A stretch of 7,476 bases of DNA from Candidatus Scatomorpha merdipullorum (GTDB lineage Bacteria > Bacillota > Clostridia > Oscillospirales > Oscillospiraceae). The stretch covers positions 1 to 7,476 of the forward strand of contig DVJK01000182.1 of the NCBI GenBank assembly GCA_018716795.1, read 5' to 3'. The notes under the pieces are model-generated. The model saw only the letters and a list, made by a program, of their open reading frames with translations. It made no database searches and was not told where the DNA came from. Below, piece after piece: positions 1 to 5,833 of the stretch; positions within the stretch are counted from its first letter, which is position 1; each line of letters begins with the position of its first letter. A program made the position numbers and the translations under genes.

Positions 1-440
1 TGGCGAAGGAGCGCGAGGACTACAAGTCGAAGAGGAAGGAGATACACGCCGCCATCGAGGCCGAGGGCCGCGAGCTGCTCTTCGCCATGGGCCTCACCGA
101 CCGGGCGGGGCACTATCCCCACCAGCTCTCAGGCGGGCAGCAGCAGCGCGTCGCCATTGCCCGCGCGCTCGCCATGCACCCGGACATCCTCTGCTTCGAC
201 GAGCCGACGAGCGCGCTCGACCCCGAGCTCACCGGCGAGGTGCTGCGCGTCATCCGCTCGCTCGCGGAGAAGCACACGACGATGATAATCGTCACGCACG
301 AGATGAATTTCGCCCGCGACGTGAGCGACCGCGTCATATTCATGGACGAGGGCTTCATCGTCGAGCAGGGCGGAAGCGAGGTCATCTCTAACCCGCAGAT
401 GGAGAGGACGCGGCGCTTCCTTAGCAGTTATGGCAAGTGA
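1..440 (+). CDS. Polar amino acid ABC transporter ATP-binding protein, C-terminal part (5' end outside window)
   Basis: The reading frame is open from base 3 to a TGA at 438-440, giving about 145 visible residues; the start, Walker A and Q-loop lie upstream of the window. Visible residues show the ABC signature LSGGQQQR (about 42-49), Walker B with the catalytic glutamate (CFDEPTSALDP, about 64-74) and the H-loop histidine (VTHEM, H99). The LSGGQQQR form, the stretch DEPTSALDPE and the closing region with FLSSYGK fit the GlnQ/HisP-type family that drives import of polar amino acids from the cytoplasmic face of the membrane. The charged helical segment before the signature (residues 1-27) is rich in Lys and Glu. 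A solute-binding lipoprotein gene lies about 115 bases downstream, consistent with an amino acid transport locus, but a terminator-like hairpin separates them. The exact substrate cannot be told from the ATPase. Confidence 0.93.
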   Translation, partial: AKEREDYKSKRKEIHAAIEAEGRELLFAMGLTDRAGHYPHQLSGGQQQRVAIARALAMHPDILCFDEPTSALDPELTGEVLRVIRSLAEKHTTMIIVTHEMNFARDVSDRVIFMDEGFIVEQGGSEVISNPQMERTRRFLSSYGK

Positions 441-459
441 GGGGCGCGCGGGAGGAATA

Positions 460-506
460 ATTTTCACAAATTTGCTCTTGAATATAACCTCAAATTAACG
501 TATCAT
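460..506 (+). promoter_or_regulatory. Candidate sigma-A-type promoter region for the lipoprotein gene
   Basis: This is the AT-rich gap after the ABC ATPase. The best pair is TTGAAT (478-483), a 17-base spacer, then TATCAT (501-506), which predicts a start near 513, inside the following hairpin. A second possible pair is TTTTCA (461-466) and TATAAC (483-488) with a 16-base spacer, which would start transcription near 495 and put the whole hairpin in the leader. The boxes are imperfect, so this is inferred from sequence only. Confidence 0.45.
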
Positions 507-537
507 AATTGCGCGTGCCGCCGGCACGCGCAATTTT
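507..537 (+). terminator. Hairpin with short T-run (probable intrinsic terminator of the upstream transporter operon)
   Basis: The arms AATTGCGCGTGC (507-518) and GCACGCGCAATT (524-535) are perfectly complementary. One further C-G pair (519/523) leaves a three-base loop. The hairpin ends in TTTT (534-537). It lies 66 bases after the ATPase stop codon, as expected for an intrinsic terminator, but the T-run is short. Because promoter-like boxes lie directly upstream, it could also act as a leader hairpin or attenuator for the next gene. Confidence 0.65.
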
Positions 538-555
538 GCGAAAGGGGTGCGGCTC

Positions 556-1353
556 TTGAAGCTGTTGAAGAGGGCGCTGGCCCTCGCGCTGGTACTGGCG
601 CTGATGCTGCCTCTGGGCGGCTGCGGGCAGGTCGTCGGGCGCTACCGCATTGTCGACACGCTCGCCGAGCAGAGCTATGCCATAGGCTTCCGGCAGGACG
701 ACTACGTGCGCTATTACGTCGAGGCGGCGCTGCAGGTGCTCGCGGCGGACGGCACGATATCGGGCCTTGCCAACACCTGGTTCATAGAGGACAACACCCG
801 CTTCGCCTCCAGCCTCAGCGCGCTCGACCAGTTCGGGAGCATACCCGGCCGCACGCTGCTCGTAGGCTGCGACCCCGACGCATACCCGCTCAGCTATATC
901 GAGAACGGGCAGTACACGGGCTTCGACGTGGAGCTCGCGCGCGCGGTCTGCGCGAAGCTGGGCTGGCAGGCGCAGTTCATCTCGATAAAAAGCGAGGACG
1001 CCTACGTTGAGCTCTCGAGCGGGAACGTCGACGTCGCCTGGGGCGGCCTGACTCTCGACCCGGACGCGACGGACTACGTCGTGCTCACGCCGTACCTGAC
1101 GGACGAGCTGGTTATAATAACCCGGGCGGACATCGGCGCGAAGAGCCTGCGCGGCCTCAAGGGCTCAAGCCTCGCCATCTCCGTCGAGCAGAAATACATG
1201 GACCTGCTCCAGGCTGACGAGCGGCTTATGAACCGCTTCGGCGAGATAAAGCGCCTCACCGGCGGACTCCAGGCCCTGCTCGACGCCGTCAACGGCGGGC
1301 AGGCCGGCGCCGCGCTCGTGAGCAGCACCGCGATTTCGAAATTCGGCGGCTGA
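556..1353 (+). CDS. Solute-binding lipoprotein, SBP family 3 (amino acid type), circularly permuted
   Basis: Probable extracytoplasmic binding lipoprotein of an ABC importer, or a relative with a sensing role. TTG at 556 is chosen because AGGGG (543-547) then lies 8 bases upstream; a GTG at 547, adding three residues, has no spaced ribosome site. Residues are numbered from the TTG. A Leu/Ala-rich signal peptide ends in the lipobox LGGC (20-23), and Cys23 is the predicted lipidated residue. Residues about 28-80 (AIGFRQDD, LQVLAADGTI, NTWF) match what is normally the C-terminal end of family 3 proteins. A linker (about 84-99) leads to the usual N-terminal lobe: TLLVGCDPDAYPLSY, TGFDVELARAVCAKLGW, then VDVAWGGLTLDP. 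The protein stops at AALVSSTAISKFGG, where the normal fold would continue into the segment now found at the N terminus. The mature length of about 243 residues equals a full domain. The expected carboxylate-binding Arg aligns with Ala171 and the amino-binding Asp with Ser256. Confidence 0.85.
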   Translation: MKLLKRALALALVLALMLPLGGCGQVVGRYRIVDTLAEQSYAIGFRQDDYVRYYVEAALQVLAADGTISGLANTWFIEDNTRFASSLSALDQFGSIPGRTLLVGCDPDAYPLSYIENGQYTGFDVELARAVCAKLGWQAQFISIKSEDAYVELSSGNVDVAWGGLTLDPDATDYVVLTPYLTDELVIITRADIGAKSLRGLKGSSLAISVEQKYMDLLQADERLMNRFGEIKRLTGGLQALLDAVNGGQAGAALVSSTAISKFGG

Positions 1354-1396
1354 GGCGCTTTTCCGGAAGGGGCCCGAAATAACCGGCGTTATTCAA

Positions 1397-1426
1397 TTGA
1401 CCGGGGCTTACGGGCCGTGATATAAT
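1397..1426 (+). promoter_or_regulatory. Strong sigma-A-type promoter with extended -10, driving the methyltransferase-ecf-truA operon
   Basis: The -35 box is TTGACC (1397-1402) and the -10 box is a perfect TATAAT (1421-1426), separated by 18 bases. TG at 1418-1419 sits one base before the -10 box, giving an extended -10 that often offsets an 18-base spacer. Transcription would start near 1432-1433, about 23 bases before the methyltransferase ATG. No equally good promoter is seen before the later genes of the run. A short inverted repeat, AATAAC/GTTATT (1378-1393), lies just upstream of the -35 box. Confidence 0.85.
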
Positions 1427-1455
1427 GACTGGATAACAAACGCAAGGAGAAGGGC

Positions 1456-2325
1456 ATGTGGGTTTCTGACAAATGGCGGGATTATGAGCTGATTGACTGC
1501 TCCGAGGGCGAAAAGCTCGAGCGTTGGGGAAGCTATACCCTCGTGCGCCCGGACCCGCAGGCCATATGGAAGACGCCGCGGCGCGACAGGCGCTGGAATA
1601 CCGCCGACGGGCGCTATTCCCGCAGCCATTCCGGCGGCGGCAGCTGGGATAAGAAAAAGCTCCCCGAGAGCTGGCAGATAAGCTACGGCGAGCTCCGCTT
1701 CAACGTCAAGCCCATGAACTTCAAGCACACGGGCATCTTTCCCGAGCAGGCGGCGAACTGGGATTTCATCATGCGCAAGATACTCGGCTCGGACAGGCCC
1801 GTGAGCGTTCTGAACCTCTTCGCATACACCGGCGCGGCCACGGTCGCGGCCCTCGCCGCGGGCGCGAGCGTTTGCCACGTGGACGCCGCCAGGGGCATGG
1901 TCGCCTGGGCGAAGGAGAACGCCGCGGCGAGCGGCGTCGCCGACCGGCCCGTGCGCTGGATAGTCGACGACTGCGCCAAGTTTGTCGAGCGGGAGATACG
2001 CCGCGGACGGCGCTACGACGCAATCATAATGGACCCGCCGAGCTACGGGCGCGGCCCGGGCGGCGAGGTCTGGAAGCTTGAGGACAGCCTCTGGGATTTC
2101 GTCAGCCTCACCGCCGGCGTGCTGAGCGACGACCCGCTGTTCGTGATAATAAATTCCTACACCACGGGCCTCGCGCCCTCGGTGCTCACGTATATGAGCG
2201 AGAGCATCTTCACCCGCCGCTACGGCGGCAGAAGCGAGAGCGCCGAGCTCGGCCTGCCGGTGACGGCCTCGGGCCTCTGCCTGCCCGCGGGCGCCGCGTG
2301 CAGGTGGGAGAATACCGCGCGCTGA
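1456..2325 (+). CDS. Class I SAM-dependent methyltransferase (RlmI/COG1092-like, no PUA domain)
   Basis: Predicted cytoplasmic methyltransferase of 289 residues. The start is supported by AAGGAGA (1444-1450) six bases before the ATG. The first 90 or so residues are a Trp- and Arg-rich N-terminal region. It is followed by KHTGIFPEQ (90-98), which resembles the GLF.DQR segment of the RlmI/RlmK-type rRNA methyltransferases. The SAM-binding motif I is VLNLFAYTGAAT (118-129), with an acidic residue in HVDAARG (D143) and DDCAKF (171-176). The catalytic-type motif is DPPSYGRG (193-200). A PUA RNA-binding domain, present in E. coli RlmI, is not visible. The target is probably RNA, but neither base nor position can be read from the sequence. 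It is the first gene after the strong promoter and ends 19 bases before ecfA1, so it is likely cotranscribed with the ECF genes. There is no obvious functional link between them. Confidence 0.88.
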   Translation: MWVSDKWRDYELIDCSEGEKLERWGSYTLVRPDPQAIWKTPRRDRRWNTADGRYSRSHSGGGSWDKKKLPESWQISYGELRFNVKPMNFKHTGIFPEQAANWDFIMRKILGSDRPVSVLNLFAYTGAATVAALAAGASVCHVDAARGMVAWAKENAAASGVADRPVRWIVDDCAKFVEREIRRGRRYDAIIMDPPSYGRGPGGEVWKLEDSLWDFVSLTAGVLSDDPLFVIINSYTTGLAPSVLTYMSESIFTRRYGGRSESAELGLPVTASGLCLPAGAACRWENTAR

Positions 2326-2344
2326 GAGAAACAGAGGTCAGAGC

Positions 2345-3178
2345 ATGGCTATCATAAAGACAGAGGATTTGCATTTCACATATGAGGGCGACGAGCTGGA
2401 GACGCTGCACGGCGTGAACCTCGAGATAGAGGAGGGCAGCTTCGTCGCCGTCCTGGGCCACAACGGCTCGGGCAAGAGCACGCTTGCAAAGCTCTTCAAC
2501 GGCATCCTCCTGCCCACGGGCGGCCGGGTGCTGGTCGACGGGATAGACACCGCCGACGAGGAGCGCGTGCTCGAGGTGCGGCGCACGGTCGGCCTCGTGT
2601 TCCAGAACCCGGACAACCAGATTGTCGCCAACGTCGTCGAGGACGACGTCGCCTTCGCGCCGGAGAACCTGGGCGTCGAGAGCTCGGAGATACGCCGCAG
2701 GGTGGACGACGCGCTCAAAACCGTCGGCATGTACGAATACCGCCTGCACGCGCCGCACCTGCTCTCAGGCGGGCAGAAGCAGCGCGTCGCGATAGCCGGC
2801 GTGCTGGCCATGCGCCCGCGCTGCATCGTGCTTGACGAGCCGACGGCCATGCTCGACCCGGTCGGCCGCCGGGAGGTCATCTCGACCGTGACGCGCCTCT
2901 GCCGCGAGCAGGGCATAACCGTCGTGCTCATAACGCACCACATGTCGGAGTGCGTGGGCGCGGACAGGCTCGTGGTCATGAGCGAGGGCAGGATTGTCGC
3001 CGACGGGGCGCCGCGCGAGGTCTTCTCGCAGGTGGAGCTCTTAAAGCGCGAGGGGCTGAGCGTGCCCGCCACGACGGAGCTCATATACGAGCTGGACGCC
3101 GAGGGCTGGACGCTCCCGCTCACGGCGCTGACGGTGGACGAGTGCGCGGACGCCGTCATGGCCGCGCTGGCCCGGTGA
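2345..3178 (+). CDS. ecfA1: Energy-coupling factor transporter ATPase EcfA1
   Basis: One of the two ABC ATPases that, with EcfT, power uptake of vitamins or metal ions by ECF importers. It acts at the cytoplasmic membrane face. The protein has 277 residues, normal for the family. In order it shows Walker A GHNGSGKST (38-46), the Q-loop in the ECF form FQNPDNQIV (86-94), the signature LSGGQKQR (140-147), Walker B CIVLDEP with E165 (160-166) and the H-loop H198. The FQNPDNQ form of the Q-loop is typical of EcfA1 and CbiO-like ATPases. A C-terminal extension of about 50 residues after the nucleotide-binding core fits the dimerisation region of EcfA proteins. The ribosome site is weak (AGAGGT, 2333-2338, six bases before the ATG). 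It lies 19 bases after the methyltransferase gene and 30 bases before ecfA2. Assignment as A1 rests on gene order and the Q-loop. Confidence 0.95.
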   Translation: MAIIKTEDLHFTYEGDELETLHGVNLEIEEGSFVAVLGHNGSGKSTLAKLFNGILLPTGGRVLVDGIDTADEERVLEVRRTVGLVFQNPDNQIVANVVEDDVAFAPENLGVESSEIRRRVDDALKTVGMYEYRLHAPHLLSGGQKQRVAIAGVLAMRPRCIVLDEPTAMLDPVGRREVISTVTRLCREQGITVVLITHHMSECVGADRLVVMSEGRIVADGAPREVFSQVELLKREGLSVPATTELIYELDAEGWTLPLTALTVDECADAVMAALAR

Positions 3179-3208
3179 GGGAAAAAAGCAAGGAAAAGGG
3201 ATGCGCCT

Positions 3209-4072
3209 ATGGACGCTGTCATAAAAACTGAAAAGCTCACGCACACATACAGCGCGGGCACGCCGTTCGAGAAGACGGCGATACGCGATATCGACGTCGA
3301 GTTCTATCCCGGCGAGCTTACGGCCGTCATAGGCCACACGGGCTCGGGCAAGAGCACCTTCATGCAGCACCTGAACGGGCTGCTCGCGCCCACGGCCGGG
3401 CGCGTCCTCGTCGACGGGCAGGACATCTTCGCGACGAAGGAGGCCACGCGCGACGTGCGCTTCAAGGTCGGGCTCGTGTTCCAGTACCCGGAGTATCAGC
3501 TCTTCGAGGAGACGGTGTATAAGGACATCGCCTTCGGCCCGAAGAACATGAAGCTCTCCGAGGCCGAGGTCGACGAGCGCGTGCGCGAGGCCGCGGGCTT
3601 CGTCGGCATAGGCGAGGAGCTTTTTGAGAAGAGCCCGCTCGAGCTCTCCGGCGGGCAGAAGCGCCGCATAGCCATCGCCGGCGTTATCGCCATGCGCCCG
3701 CGCGTGCTTATCCTCGACGAGCCCACGGCCGGCCTCGACCCCGGCGGCTGCGAGGAGATAATCGGGAACATCCTCGAATACCGCGCCCGGACGGGCTCCG
3801 CCGTCCTGCTCGTCACGCACAGCATGGACGACGCCGCGCGCATTGCCGACCGGCTGGTGGTCTTCCACGAGGGGAGCATAGCCATGGACGGCACGCCGGA
3901 GGAGGTCTTCTCCCGCCCGGCGGAGCTCACGGCCATGGGCCTCGACGTGCCGCAGAGCGCGGCCATAGCCCAGGCCCTGCGCGAGCGGGGCGCGGACATA
4001 CCCGGCTCGATATACACCCTCGAACAGCTCAAGGCGGCGGTCGCCGCGCTCGGGAAGGAGGCGGCGCGCTGA
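3209..4072 (+). CDS. ecfA2: Energy-coupling factor transporter ATPase EcfA2
   Basis: Second ATPase of the ECF module, expected to pair with EcfA1 as a heterodimer on EcfT. The protein has 287 residues. It shows Walker A GHTGSGKST (42-50), the Q-loop FQYPEYQLFE (91-100), the signature LSGGQKRR (146-153), Walker B VLILDEP with E171 (166-172) and H-loop H204 in LVTHSMDD. FQYPEYQLF is the characteristic EcfA2 variant, which separates it from its neighbour. The start at 3209 is supported by a purine-rich AAGGAAAAGGG (3190-3200) eight bases upstream. Its stop codon shares one base with the ecfT start (TGATG at 4070-4074), so translation of the two genes is probably coupled. All ATPase motifs are intact. 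Confidence 0.96.
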   Translation: MDAVIKTEKLTHTYSAGTPFEKTAIRDIDVEFYPGELTAVIGHTGSGKSTFMQHLNGLLAPTAGRVLVDGQDIFATKEATRDVRFKVGLVFQYPEYQLFEETVYKDIAFGPKNMKLSEAEVDERVREAAGFVGIGEELFEKSPLELSGGQKRRIAIAGVIAMRPRVLILDEPTAGLDPGGCEEIIGNILEYRARTGSAVLLVTHSMDDAARIADRLVVFHEGSIAMDGTPEEVFSRPAELTAMGLDVPQSAAIAQALRERGADIPGSIYTLEQLKAAVAALGKEAAR

Positions 4073-4878
4073 TGCTCAAGGATATCACCCTCGGCCAGTA
4101 CTTCCCCGGCGACACCGTGGTCCACCGCCTGGACCCGCGCACGAAGCTCATACTGGTCATAGTTTTCATCGCGGCGCTCTTCCTCGCCGTGGACTGGATA
4201 GGCTACGCCGTCATGTTCGCGGTCACGGCGCTGTGCGTCCGCGTCTCCACGATAAAGCTCAAGAGCCTCCTGAAGGGCCTCAAGCCGCTCATATTCATCA
4301 TCCTCCTCACGGGCATACTGAACCTCTTCTACACAAAGGAGGGCACGGTGCTCTTCGACTGGTGGATTTTCACCGTCACCACCGGTGGCATAAAGCGCGC
4401 CTTCCTCATGGTCGTGCGCATCATGCTGCTGATATGCGGCACGCTCCTGCTCACGTATACGACAAGCCCGATTGCCCTCACCGATGGGCTGGAGATGCTT
4501 TTGAACCCGCTCAAGAAGATAAAGGTGCCCGTCCACGAGATGAGCATGATGATGAGCATGGCGCTGCGCTTCATCCCCACGCTGATTGAGGAGACGGACA
4601 AGATTATGTCCGCGCAGAAGGCCCGCGGCGCAGACTTCTCCACCGGTAAGCTGACCGAGAGGGCGAAGGCGCTTCTGCCGCTTCTGGTGCCGCTCTTCGT
4701 CTCCAGCTTCCGCCGCGCGGACGAGCTCGCCGTCGCCATGGAGAGCCGCTGCTATCACGGCGGCGAGGGCCGCACGAGGATGAAGACGCTGCGCCTCGCG
4801 CGGCGCGACTGGCTGGCCTTCCTGGCCGGGGCGCTGGTGCTCGGCGGCATGATAGTCCTGCGCGTCTACGGGCTATGA
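4072..4878 (+). CDS. ecfT: Energy-coupling factor transporter transmembrane protein EcfT
   Basis: Membrane scaffold of the ECF importer; it links the EcfA1/EcfA2 pair to exchangeable substrate-binding S components. The protein has 268 residues, usual for the family. Hydrophobic stretches lie at about 26-55, 70-87, 110-130 and 247-265. The cytoplasmic coupling helices are recognisable: MALRFIPTLIEE (163-174), AQKARGADF (181-189) with the first Ala-Arg-Gly motif, and AMESRCYHGG (222-231), where the second motif reads Ser-Arg-Cys with the arginine kept. The early HRLDPRTKL (18-26) is also typical. The start is supported by AAGGAGG (4055-4061) and a one-base overlap with ecfA2; the end overlaps truA in ATGA (4875-4878). 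No S component gene is near, which suggests a shared module. Confidence 0.95.
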   Translation: MLKDITLGQYFPGDTVVHRLDPRTKLILVIVFIAALFLAVDWIGYAVMFAVTALCVRVSTIKLKSLLKGLKPLIFIILLTGILNLFYTKEGTVLFDWWIFTVTTGGIKRAFLMVVRIMLLICGTLLLTYTTSPIALTDGLEMLLNPLKKIKVPVHEMSMMMSMALRFIPTLIEETDKIMSAQKARGADFSTGKLTERAKALLPLLVPLFVSSFRRADELAVAMESRCYHGGEGRTRMKTLRLARRDWLAFLAGALVLGGMIVLRVYGL

Positions 4879-5639
4879 GGAACGTCGCGCTGAAGCTGCG
4901 CTACGACGGCAGCGCCTATCACGGCTGGCAGGTGCAGAAGTACGACGTCTCCGTCGCCGAGACGCTTGAAAAGGCGCTCGCAAAGGTCTGCGGGCACCCG
5001 GTCAGGCTCACGGGCTGCGGCCGCACGGACGCGGGCGTCCACGCGCTGAACTACTGCGCGAACTTCCGCACTGAGAGCCGCATACCGGTCGAGCGGCTGC
5101 CCTACGCGGTCAACACCCGCCTGCCGGACGACATCGCCGTCCTGGCCGCGCTGGAGGTCCCCGAGGACTTCAACGCGATACTCAGCTGCATACAAAAGGA
5201 ATACGTCTACCGCATCATGAACACGCGCATACGCGACCCCTTTTTGCAAAAGCGCGTGTGCTTTTACCCCGCGCCGCTGGACTTCGAGCGCATGAGGGCC
5301 GCGGGCGAGGCCTTCGTCGGAACGCACGATTTCGCCGCCGTGCGCAGCGTGGGCACGCAGACAAAGACCACCGTGCGCACGGTCCACTGGTGCCGGGCGG
5401 AAAAGTCCGGCGACGAGATAAGGATAGCCGTCTGCGCGAACGGCTTCCTGTACAACATGGTGCGCGCCATCGTCGGCACCATGGTCTACGCCTCGCACGG
5501 CAAGCTCGAGCCGGAGGAGATCCCGGCGCTGCTTGAAAAGGGCGACCGGAGGCTCACCGGGCCGACCATGCCGCCGCAGGGGCTTTACCTGAACAGGGTT
5601 TGGTATGAGGGAGATATCGGCAGGCTGATGCTCGAATGA
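4875..5639 (+). CDS. truA: tRNA pseudouridine(38-40) synthase TruA
   Basis: Converts uridines at positions 38-40 of the tRNA anticodon arm to pseudouridine, in the cytoplasm. The protein has 254 residues, full length for the family. It begins with the family opening LRYDGSAYHGWQ (8-19). The catalytic aspartate is D52 in GRTDAGVHA (49-57). Further family segments are AVNTRLPDDI (78-87), KEYVYRI (108-114), the GTHDFAAV region (about 149-156) and FLYNMVR in the C-terminal half. The usual FHARFSA segment is here FNAILSC (99-105), so the histidine and arginine of that motif are absent; the catalytic core is otherwise intact. The start overlaps the ecfT stop in ATGA, and linkage of truA to ecfA1-ecfA2-ecfT is a recurring arrangement in Firmicutes. 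The ribosomal protein genes that often flank this cluster are not present here. Confidence 0.96.
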   Translation: MRNVALKLRYDGSAYHGWQVQKYDVSVAETLEKALAKVCGHPVRLTGCGRTDAGVHALNYCANFRTESRIPVERLPYAVNTRLPDDIAVLAALEVPEDFNAILSCIQKEYVYRIMNTRIRDPFLQKRVCFYPAPLDFERMRAAGEAFVGTHDFAAVRSVGTQTKTTVRTVHWCRAEKSGDEIRIAVCANGFLYNMVRAIVGTMVYASHGKLEPEEIPALLEKGDRRLTGPTMPPQGLYLNRVWYEGDIGRLMLE

Positions 5640-5812
5640 GGGGCGCCGCCGATGAAAGCCGCCGCGCGCACGCCGGAGCGGGCCCCTCGCCCTCTGCCGG
5701 CCGTCTCCGCGCAGAGCGGAGGAGAAATCCCGCGGACACCGCGCCCGAGGGGAACTCTTTCGCCCGGCTTACGTCGGATAGCGTGGAGATATTGTCGGAG
5801 ACGGGCTTTTAA
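5636..5812 (+). CDS. Small hypothetical ORF (58 codons), translationally coupled to truA
   Basis: I do not recognise this ORF. It begins at an ATG that overlaps the truA stop in the arrangement ATGA (5636-5639), the same kind of junction as ecfT-truA. It ends at TAA (5810-5812), just before the ribosome site of the next gene. The 58-residue product has an Arg/Ala/Pro/Gly-rich first two thirds with no hydrophobic segment. The C-terminal stretch is ordinary-looking (SFARLTSDSVEILSETGF). Third codon positions are mostly G or C, like the neighbours. It could be a real small protein, the remnant of a decayed gene, or a chance ORF in GC-rich DNA. An overlapping frame from an ATG at 5652 is open longer (to 5843) but runs through the next gene's ribosome site and start. 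Confidence 0.45.
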   Translation: MRGAADESRRAHAGAGPSPSAGRLRAERRRNPADTAPEGNSFARLTSDSVEILSETGF

Positions 5813-5833
5813 TTTTCAAAGGAGGTTTGGGCC

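Noticed and set aside
467..474. CAAATTTG palindrome in the gap after the ABC ATPase gene
   Set aside because: Eight bases of AT-rich symmetry are expected by chance in this AT-rich gap, and no second copy or matching operator is visible.
451..498. Possible leader peptide after GGAGG at 451-455
   Set aside because: There is no start codon at a normal distance. The only short frame starts at a TTG 17 bases away and ends within nine codons.
1354..1396. Possible terminator after the lipoprotein gene (TTCCGGAA palindrome, 1361-1368)
   Set aside because: The stem is only four base pairs and no T-run follows, so it does not support a terminator call.
3201..3224. Seven-codon mini-ORF (MRLWTLS) overlapping the ecfA2 start
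   Set aside because: Its ATG directly abuts the purine-rich ribosome site, leaving no spacing, while the ecfA2 ATG at 3209 has the right distance.
2338..3261. Minus-strand open frame of about 307 codons over ecfA1
   Set aside because: It is antisense to a clear ATPase gene and its product is Ser/Thr/Arg-rich with no recognisable domain.
3496..4758. Long minus-strand open frame of about 420 codons across ecfA2 and ecfT
   Set aside because: It lies antisense to two genes with intact motifs. Its translation is His/Arg/Glu-rich with no family motif, as expected from shadow frames in GC-rich DNA.
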